Of a stretch of 64,000 nucleotides of DNA, positions 55,900-64,000 are shown piece by piece. Location of the stretch: the NCBI RefSeq assembly GCF_950295315.1, contig NC_080175.1:81376066-81440065 (forward strand), in the 5' to 3' direction. The notes under the pieces are model-generated. The model saw only the letters and a list, made by a program, of their open reading frames with translations. It was not told where the DNA came from and ran no database searches. The position numbers and the translations under genes were made by a program. How positions within the stretch are numbered: position 1 is the stretch's first letter; every line of letters begins with the position of its first letter. Source of the DNA: Erinaceus europaeus (lineage: Eukaryota > Chordata > Mammalia > Eulipotyphla > Erinaceidae).

Positions 55900-56138
55900 A
55901 CACCAGGAACAGTAGATTCATATTGCTAGCACCAAGTCCACCCAACAATAGTCCTGGTGGCAGAAAAAAAAAAGAGAGAGAGAGAGAGAGTGAGGTAGAA
56001 AGAGTGAGAGAGAGACATCTCCATTGCAGCCTCACCACTTGTGATTTGCCAGAGCTAGTGGGGACTGAGGGCTTGAACCTGGGTCTTTGCACACTATGAC
56101 TTGTGCACTCAACTGGATGTATCACCAACCAAACCCCA
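55900..56138. mobile_element. SINE tail module (+) followed by antisense old SINE (-)
   Basis: 55900-55965 is the detached tail of the SINE at 54027. 55973-55990 is a (GA)n run. 55991-56138 is an antisense SINE (CATCTCCATTGCAGCCTCAC, CCTGGGTCTTTGCACAC, ending ACCAACCAAACCCC). Confidence 0.8.
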
Positions 56139-56967
56139 AACATACTAAGTTAAAATATGAACTGGAAAGCAAGAAAACAGTTAATGTCTTTAAAATGACT
56201 TGCCAGATGAGAATCATATTTAGTATGGTAATTACACCATTGTAAGTAATTTATTATTTATACAAGATTTTGTTAAAATTCCTGTCTTTTATTTTTTGCT
56301 TGTTATATATTCAACATATAGGCAAATTAAAGATTGAATATTATCAAACATTGGATTCATAGTTCAATTATAAGTTAACAGTAATCAAAATGCAAGACAG
56401 CTATTTTGCCAGCATTTTAAAGCACAGTACCAGGTCAGCTAAGCAACAGTAAGCACACTATATATTTTATTTATTGAACCTGCTTTGAAAATTTAAAAGC
56501 TGTTGACCTTGATGGATTGCTGATCATTATTTCTTTGCCTCAGTTACCTAATATACAATGCGGGGTAAAGAATAGACAGTTTATAGTGTTATTTTGAGAA
56601 GCCATATGTATAAAGCAATTTAAATGCTTATATAAACATTGAGCCAATGATTATTAAATAAATAGATTAACCTTAAATAACCAATAATCAAGAAGGTAAT
56701 GCATCTGGTTAGTCAGCATAATGAATTCATGGTCCTCCTTGAACTATGTTCTAGAAGACAAACAGGCATTTGATAGATAGCATATAACAAAATTCTGTGC
56801 TATAAGATAAACAGGGAATAGAAAATATTTAAAGTCAAAACTTGTTTCCAACTCAGAATTTATATTCTGTTTTACATAAAAAAGACCTTTGTAAGATCTA
56901 ATTGCCTAAAAGTAACAGGATATGGAAAACAAGTGATCAATGTCAGGGTTGAGAACTATTCCTAAGA
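56139..56967. other. Single-copy intron
   Basis: No recognised repeat or exon. Confidence 0.5.
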
Positions 56968-57284
56968 CTTTTTTAAAACTTTATTTATTCATTCATTCAT
57001 TTTTCCCCTTTTGTTGCCCTTCTTGTTTATCATCATTGTTGTTGTTATTATTGTTGTTGCTTTTGCTGTTGTTGTTGTTGTTGTTGGACAGGACAGAGAG
57101 AAATGGAGAGAGGAGGGGAAGACAGAGAGGGGGAGAGAAAGATAAACACCTGCAGATCTACTTTACTGCCTGTGAAGCGAACCCCCTGCAGGTGGGGATC
57201 CAGGGATCGAACCCAGATCCTGATGTTGGTCTGTGTGCTTTCTGCCATGTGTGCTTAGCCAGCTGTGCCATCGCCCGACTCCCA
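56968..57284 (-). mobile_element. SINE-A, full length
   Basis: Antisense: CCCCTTTTGTTGCCCTTC, TTGTTGTTGTTGTTGTTGGA, GGACAGAGAGAAATGGAGAG, CCCCCTGCAGGTGGGGATCC, ending CATCGCCCGACTCCC. Possible short AAGACT duplications on both sides. Confidence 0.94.
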
Positions 57285-58254
57285 AGACTGCATTTTTGAT
57301 GAGCAGAAGTTTGAAACTAGAATCTCAACTGTACGGAAGGAATGCTTATCTCACAGGTCCTGACTGGATGGCCAAAAATCACCCAGTGCAAGAAGTTCTG
57401 TGTTCTTAGTGGAACTTGACGAAAAGGAACTGGACTCTCGGGATTGTGGTATTATGGATTCATGCTAGTTCTTAATGTCAGGGTGAATTTGCAAAGATGT
57501 TGGGATGCCATGACCAGGTTACTTTCTCCCTGTGCTTTTAGGTTGTAAATTCATGCTTCAAGCCTATTATTATGTAGTTCTCAATTTCATGCCAGTGCTA
57601 AACATATTGACCTTCTAGATAACCCTGAACCTTCAAATTCACTGCAGAGTACTTCAGACAACAATTATGACTCTGAGATGGGGCAGGCATTCTGTTGGTA
57701 GTAAGAGCTGCAAAATAAGACTCTAAAATTCCTAGTTACATCTCCATCACGACCCGAACATATCATTAAATATCACAAATACCTCTATAATTTACCACAG
57801 TTTATTTGCTACCCACCACTTACATATGTGTGAAGTGTAACCATGTTTTGTGGGGGTAAAGAAAAAGTGATAATCCTTATGGCAAGTACATTTTGTATGG
57901 TTAGAATTGAGTATAAGCACTGTCCTACATGCAGGTTAAGTGTTAAGTCTGACGCACTTCCTGTCATTTATTTAGGAAAACCAAACTTGTTTTTGGTTTT
58001 TTTTTTTGTTTTTTACTGAAATTCACTATGATTTTTCATCAAGGCAGAAATGATGGAGCTGAAAGTAAATGTTTTTATATGTTTTAATTTTAGGTAATGT
58101 TATTTTTCAACACTATATATAAAGTAAACTATTCCACCTGTTTTCTACTTGTGTATTGTCCACAACACCCACCACCAAGATGTCATTCTACTTCTTACCC
58201 CAGTTTACTCAGTCTCTGCTCTATTTTTTCTTGCTTTTATTCTCTAGTTTTTCT
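57285..58254. other. Single-copy intron
   Basis: About 1 kb, less AT-rich at 57300-57700, but without a splice-bounded open frame or known repeat. Confidence 0.5.
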
Positions 58255-58594
58255 TCAGTTTTATTTTATTTATTTATTTATTTATTTTACATTTTTTCTT
58301 TTTGTCTCTTATTTTATTATTTATTTTCCCTTTTGTTGCTCTTGTTCTTTTATTGTTGTTGTAGTTATTAATGTTGTTGTTGTCACAGTTGTTGGATAGG
58401 ATAGAGAGAAATGGAGAGAGTAGAGGAAGACAGAGAGGGGAGAAGAGAGATGGACACCTGCAGACCTGCTTCACTGCTTATGAAGCGACCTCCCTGTAGG
58501 TGGGGAGCCGAGGGCTCGAACCAGGATCCTTACGCTGGTCCTAGTGCTTTGAGCCACATGCACTTAACCCTCTGCGTTACCACCTGACCCCCAG
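58255..58594 (-). mobile_element. SINE-A, full length
   Basis: Antisense: TTTATTTATTTATTTATTT, TTTTCCCTTTTGTTGCTCTT, TTGGATAGGATAGAGAGAAA, CCCTGTAGGTGGGGAGCCG, ending CCACCTGACCCCC. Flanked by AGTTTTATTTT-like copies (about 58257 and 58596). Confidence 0.94.
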
Positions 58595-58619
58595 AGTTTT
58601 ATTTTTAAAAAGGATTTAT

Positions 58620-58890
58620 TTATGGGGCTGGGCAGTGACTCATTGGGCTGGACGCACATACTATCATGCACCAAGGTTCAAGCTTCCAGTCCCCAGTTGT
58701 AGGGGTTAATCTTCATAAGCAGTGAAGTGATGCAAGGGTCTCTCTGTCTCTCTCCCTCTCCCAGTCTTCTCAATGTCTCCAGTCCTGTCAAATGAGGAAA
58801 GAGGAGGGGAGGGGAGGGGAGGGCCAGTAGGAATAGTGGATTTATGTGCAAACACAGAGCCCCAGTGATAACCTTGGTGGCAATTCAAAA
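58620..58890 (+). mobile_element. SINE, long form
   Basis: GGGGCTGGGCAGTGACTCAT head, CAAGGTTCAAGCTTCCAGTC, TCTCTCTGTCTCTCTCCCTC, GGAATAGTGGATTTATGTGC and GTGATAACCTTGGTGGC. Confidence 0.82.
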
Positions 58891-58899
58891 ACAATATAT

Positions 58900-59035
58900 A
58901 TTAAACATATATTTACATATAATAGTTTAACAGAGACAGACAAAAAGAGAAAGAGACTGAACAAAACATCACTCAAGTTAGTCATCTGTGGTGCTGGGAA
59001 TCAAACTCAGGGCTTCAGGCATGTAAAAAATATGT
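58900..59035 (-). mobile_element. Old SINE fragment
   Basis: AACAGAGACAGACAAAAAGA, GTGGTGCTGGGAATCAAACT and CAGGGCTTCAGGCATG, antisense body and B-box region. Confidence 0.65.
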
Positions 59036-59171
59036 TTTAATTCCAAACATTTTCCTAGACAAAATATTAGTGTTATTAGGCCAACCTAATATTCAGGACA
59101 TTTCTGGTGTGTTTTTTCTGTTTATATTTAGATTTCTGTAATGTTAGGTTATCTTGCTAGAGAATATTTAT

Positions 59172-59312
59172 ATTAGGGAGCAGGAGTAGATAGCATAATG
59201 GTCATACAAACAGACTCTCATGACTGAGGCTCTAAAGTCCCAGATTCAATCCTTTGCACCACCATAAGCCAGAGCTGATCAGTGCTCTGATAAAGAAAAA
59301 AAGAGAGAGAAT
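59172..59312 (+). mobile_element. Old tRNA-derived SINE
   Basis: GCAGGAGTAGATAGCATAAT head, CAGACTCTCATGACTGAGGC, CCCAGATTCAATCCTTTGC B box, GATCAGTGCTCTGATAAAG and A/GA-rich tail. Confidence 0.72.
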
Positions 59313-61300
59313 AGTTATGTTAGTAATAGTAATCAAAAATCTACATATTTCAGTTCAAGAAATAATTCCATTCTGTAAGCAGAAAAATTTTGTAAGTTCA
59401 TTGCATAAGGTATGGTAGTGTTTTTAAAATTTATGTTAAAATAAATGAACCTAAATAAATGCCCCCAAATCATACGATTGAATAGAAAAAGTGTAGCAAA
59501 TGATTTTCCTCAGTTAACTGGGAATAAATTCAAAATTTAAATTTCAAATTCCTATTCATGTTCTTTACCCTAATTAAGAATACATGAATAAATTTTCTTT
59601 CCTGACATTAAGAAAATATTATGTTATTATTTGAATTTACTTAGCTTTGATTAAAAGCCAAGTAATCTAAAATATTTCAATGTATATGTGCAAATTATTA
59701 TGACATTTATATATAATATTGCTTATATATCCCATACATGTACATTTATGAATATATGGTAATATTTTACATCTATGTACATGTAGTATGATTATATTTG
59801 TCACTAAATAATAATAACTAATTCTTGATAATTAACAGAAAATATCTTCCATTTTATGTATTTAGTAACAAGAATTAAATCATGTACCTCTAAGGCATTA
59901 CAGATGTTTTACATTTGTGTTAAGTTTAAGGAAACTATTTAAATAAGGATCAAAGAGTATAATCAGTTTATAAAAGCAATTGTCAAATGAACTGGTAGCC
60001 CTCAACTTTGTAATTGTTTCCTAGCTTCTCTCCATATCCCAGGAACAAGCAACTAATAGTGAAACAAAATGTATTATTGGCTTACTTATAATTGTTTTTT
60101 AAAATTTTTTTAGTAGTAACTGTTACCTAACTCTCGCTTGTGCTAGGGAAAAAGTGCAGTCATAGGCACACTAAGATTAATCTGTGACAGTCTCAACCTT
60201 GTCATTCAATCCAAAAATTTGACATAACATTGGATCAAAACCCAGATCTAGGATTAAAATTCCTATTGAGCATAAATCCAGGAGACAATGACAAGAGTGG
60301 GAATAAAATGCTTTGGTGAAACACTAAATCCTCAGATAAGACAAATCAGGTATTATGTTGGATACAAAAATCTGTCAAAGGATTTGAGAAAAGTGTAAAA
60401 ATAGAACACAGTTGTCCTAGAAACTTTAAAATAATTAATCATCACTTATGAAGATGTCAGAAAGGATACTAAGAATGTTGAAAAATACACATGCTATGAC
60501 TCTTTGTCATGGCAAAATATGCAAGTCAAGGTTACTTTATATTTAATCTAACTCAAATTTTGGACATGGAAATCAAATTTAACTGTTATTACTTATTCTT
60601 CATGTAATTTAATACTATCTGATAAAATTAAGAGATTTACCCATTGTTGATGTCCCTGAAATTTGTCTTTAAAAGTTGAACAGTGGCTATGTTTTGAACT
60701 TTATGTGATTATCAGTAGTAGCTAACAATGCATACACTATAAGTCAGAAAATCTTATGACAGGTAGAACATCAAAAATTTTCAAAATATCGTTAAAAATG
60801 TTAAGCTAAAAGATGACACGTATAGAATAGAACTTTCACTGTGATTTTTGTATTTGAAGAATCTTATAACTGTTTTCACAGTGGAGAGGAGACACACCTG
60901 GTTGTTCCTCCCAATAGCAGCAACTATAATGAATTACTATTATAGCAACAAAATGAATTTTTGGACAGTCTGCTATTTTTCAAGTAATTTTACTTAGTAC
61001 TTCTACTCTGTGATGCTGAATTGGCACTTCAGAAATGGGAGTCCTCTTAGTACAGGGAATCAGCAATCACATATTTGGAAGATGTTGTTTTTAGAAAAGC
61101 TGACTCGGCAAAGGCATAGCAGTACTAACTGGAGCATTCATTAAATTTATAAACTGAAGAGGAGGTGCCAAATAGGACTCATGGGTAAAGAAAAGGGGGG
61201 GGAGTAAGTATAAGACTTAAAAGAAGTTGTTATTAAAATGAGATAAAATATTAGAAGACAAATTAAAATCTTAAGCTGTTCTTAAAATAACAAGACCTTC
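59313..61300. other. Single-copy intron
   Basis: 2.0 kb, the longest repeat-free stretch of the window. No exon, RNA gene or simple repeat was recognised. Confidence 0.5.
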
Positions 61301-61588
61301 AGAAGACCTCACCAATATGTCCTAGAACCCCGCTTCCCCAGAGCCCTGCCCCACTGGAGAAAGAGAGAGGCTGGGACCTGTCAACGCCCATGTCAGCAAG
61401 GAAGCAATTACAGAAGCCAGACCTTCCACCTTCTGCACCCCATAATGACGCTGGGTCCATACTCCCAGAGGGGATAAAGAACAGGAAAGCTTTCAAGGGA
61501 GGGTATGGGATACGGAACTACTCTGGTAGTGGGAATTGTGTGGAATTGTACCCTCTTATCCTATGGGCTTGTTAATATTCCCAAAGAC
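61301..61588 (+). mobile_element. L1 3' end fragment
   Basis: CACCAATATGTCCTAGAACC, CCAGAGCCCTGCCCCACTGG, GAAGCAATTACAGAAGCCAG, GAATTGTGTGGAATTGTACC. It lacks a poly(A) tail. Confidence 0.88.
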
Positions 61589-61795
61589 CTCCTTGTAAAA
61601 CAAGAGAAAAAAGCCAACTCTGATTTGATAATTCCACCAATTCTTTACTCACAGTTAATATAAAGCACACTTTTTAGAAATTGCAAAAAAGCAAAGATTA
61701 AATATATATATTTGGGAAAAAGTTTTTCCTTTCCTACAAAATAAGCATGCAATATTATAAAAAGTAAACATCATGTAGATCTATTTTAAAACTGT

Positions 61796-62041
61796 AGGAG
61801 TGGGACAGGAGATAGCTCCCCTGAGAGGTAGCCTGCTTGGTCATGTATGTGATCAGAATACCACATGGAACATTATAACACCTAAGAAAGCTTTCATGAC
61901 GTGTTGGTCTCTCCCTCTTTTTTCCCTTGATCCACCCCCTCATCTTTCCCTTTTCTTTTTCCTTCCTTTTTATTTTTTTAATTACAACATGGCTTCACTG
62001 GGGCTTTGTGCTTTCCTATAGTAGCTCATCTACAGAGATAC
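61796..62041 (+). mobile_element. Old SINE-like element
   Basis: GGGACAGGAGATAGCTCCCC head, CTCTCCCTCTTTTTTCCC body, and TTTTAATTACAACATGGCTT, with a SINE-like CACTGGGGCTTTGTGC segment. Confidence 0.5.
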
Positions 62042-62043
62042 GG

Positions 62044-62099
62044 TTCCAGGGCTAAAGAACTAAACAGTTTTTTCCAGGGCTAAAGAACTAAACAGTTTT
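62044..62099. repeat. 28-bp tandem duplication
   Basis: TTCCAGGGCTAAAGAACTAA then ACAGTTTT occurs twice in succession (62044-62071 and 62072-62099). Confidence 0.95.
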
Positions 62100-62100
62100 C

Positions 62101-62847
62101 CACATGGCCCACAGACACATAAAGGAATATTCTACTGCACTTCTCATAGAGAAATACAAAAGCAAAACTACACTGAGATATGATCTCATACCTGAGATAA
62201 TGGCTTCTATCAACAAACCAGGAAATGACAGGTGTTGGAGAGGCTGTGGAGAAAAGGGAACTCTGCTACAATGCTGGTGGGAATGCAAACGAGAGCAGCC
62301 CCTTTTGGAAAACTGTATGAATAGTTTTAAAACAAATGAAAATGAAATTACCTTATGACCCAGCAATACTACAATTAGGCATTTATCAAGTGGTCAATTA
62401 AACACTGTTTAGAATGGCTATATGTACCTCTATGCTCATAGCTGCATTATTCACAATAGCCAAAGAGTGGAAGCAGCCTAATGCCCATCAACAGATGACT
62501 GGCTAAACAAGTTATGGCACATATATTCCATGGTACATTATATGCAGACAATCAGAAATATGATATGTCCTTTGGGACAAAATGGAGGTGATTATGCTTA
62601 TAGAAAAATAAGAGATGGAATACAACTACCAGATGGTTTCACTCATATGTGGAATCTAGTGATATGATTTACATGAACTTGATAAAAAAAAATAGAAGGC
62701 AAACTGTTTTTAAGACTTGTGAGAACTATGGTGGTTCTCTTTGGGAGGTTGAAGGGTAAGGATACAGATCTTTGGTGGTGGGTGTAACCTTATAACCTTG
62801 CAGCTATTAATAACAACAAAAATTATTAAAAATAAGAAAATACAGTT
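62101..62847 (+). mobile_element. Old L1 3' part (different subfamily)
   Basis: Sense ORF2 C-terminus: KTTLRYDLIPEIMASINKP, RCWRGCGEKGTLLQCWWECK, then frameshifted CTGCATTATTCACAATAGCC and CCATCAACAGATGACTGGC. The short 3'UTR (GGTGGTTCTCTTTGGGAGG, TTTGGTGGTGGGTGTAACC) differs from that of the young hedgehog L1s. Confidence 0.88.
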
Positions 62848-64000
62848 CCTTTTCTTTCTAACTTCTGGCTCCTGAAACAATGGTAACCTGTTAACCCAAT
62901 TCTTCAGTTCTTACTACTCTGCCTATAATCCAGTCACTGAATTAGATGACAGATGAAGTTCAGGAAACAGGTTTACACAGGAAGCATACACGAAATTTGA
63001 AAACATGTAGTTTTTTTCTTTCGTTCAGTTCAGAAAGAATATATACTATATACTCAAACAGACTTTATAAAAAAATATGACCAGTGTGGAACTTGTTTTA
63101 TATGAATTCTCTGTGAAATTGAGCAAGTTATTTAGCCTCTCAGCCTCACTTTGCTTGACTTGATATGAGAAAGATGATGACATCAAATACTAGGTATGAC
63201 ACTTAAGAACAAAATACTATTAACAAGAAAACGTAGACTTGTCCCCAAGGACACAATATGAATTTTAGCACAGAGGACTAACATCTTGTCTAGCTATGCT
63301 GCTAATAAAGGCTGGGAAATGTCTGATACCAGTCCAAGCAGTCAGCCTAGACTCCCTACTCGCAGTCATATCCACACTGCAGAAGGTCATGACCAGGATT
63401 AAATGAGAGAAATGAAGCCTGCTATCAAAGAGCTTGGCACATAAGAAAAAAGCTAGTCAACAATAGCCCTCATTATTATAATACTGAATGAGTTAATAAG
63501 GTCATTTTGTATGAAAGCAGCTGTAAGTACTGTCTTCCCAAATCAATCCCATTGTCAATTTTCATGTTGCCTTTTCCTCTGAAATATATTTGGAATAGTA
63601 CTAGCTTTCATTACTATTTGTCTGGAATTTTCTTGTTATTTTTACCATGTCTCTTCTCAAAGCTTTGGTTTGCTCATAGTGTAATATAACATAGACATAG
63701 AGGGGGGAAAGGTGATAAATATACCTATGTGTATGTGTATGTGTATACTTCCAGGTCTTGATGCATGGCAGAGTGAGGTATCTTCCAACTCCCAACCCTA
63801 ACCAAAAGCCCAAGTATTTTCCATAATCTCCTACTAGAAAGAGAGGTCCACTAATTCAAGTTAATCAAGCAAATATCTGTATTTCTGTCCCAGAACATGC
63901 ATCACACATAAAAATCAAAATTTTGTCCATTAGTGAGAAGACAAGCTTGAAAGTTGTAAGTGAAACTTTCCCTGACAACTTTTAAACAGTCCTTGAATCT
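62848..64000. other. Single-copy intron
   Basis: No recognised repeat beyond a short GTATGT run at 63730-63745. No exon seen. Confidence 0.5.

Noticed and set aside
1..64000. CRISPR arrays, operons, bacterial promoters or ribosome binding sites
   Set aside because: The sequence is vertebrate intron. The only regular repeats are microsatellites, short duplications and transposons.

Overview
The window is AT-rich mammalian DNA, almost entirely intron and interspersed repeats. The repeats point to a hedgehog (Erinaceus, Eulipotyphla). Two tRNA-derived SINE families recur on both strands. 'SINE-A' has a GGGAGT(C/T)GGGCGGTAG head, a CACCTGCAGG core and a CAACAACA-rich tail. 'SINE-B' has a GGCCAGGC head and a CAATAAATAA tail. 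L1 copies carry an unusually long 3'UTR of about 1.3 kb. The species call rests on my memory of these families, not on a search.

Only one host exon is recognised: a 125-bp minus-strand exon at 909-1033. It encodes 41 residues of a fibronectin type III repeat of an Eph receptor, with EPHA6 the best match (SWQAPAFSNG, LDYEIKYYEK). Both splice sites are intact. The other ~63.9 kb is therefore read as the long introns on either side of this exon: 1034-64000 upstream in the gene, 1-908 downstream. The long open frames in the rest of the window fall in L1 ORF2, L1 3'UTR, SINE or retroviral sequence, apart from a few chance frames in single-copy intron.

Layout: 1-8.8 kb, exon, old L1 and SINE pieces and single-copy intron. 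8.8-10.7 kb, an L1 3' end joined to an inverted fragment resembling a non-LTR reverse transcriptase C-terminus. 10.7-24.6 kb, SINEs, a short telomeric repeat and a twin-primed L1 at 17.5-18.7 kb. 24.65-27.18 kb, an endogenous retrovirus-like element with two LTRs in opposite orientation, flanked by a 6-bp target duplication inside a SINE. 27.74-30.67 kb, a 2.9-kb L1 insertion with 5' inversion and an apparent 3' transduction. 31.9 kb, a near-perfect 44-bp inverted repeat. 34.8-36.5 kb, a young truncated L1. 39.1 kb, a 65-bp tailless SINE head with perfect 16-bp target duplications. 46.9-50.7 kb, a mosaic of one perfect 50-bp inverted repeat, one direct duplication and one 844-bp inverted duplication. 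50.7-64 kb, more L1 (two further inverted copies), SINEs and intron.

The most unusual items are the inverted-LTR provirus and the 46.9-50.7 kb templated-insertion mosaic. After these come several odd retrotransposition products: the L1 3' transduction, a chimeric L1, the tailless SINE, and a poly(T)/target-site tandem array. All boundaries were read by eye and may be off by several bases, more for the old elements.
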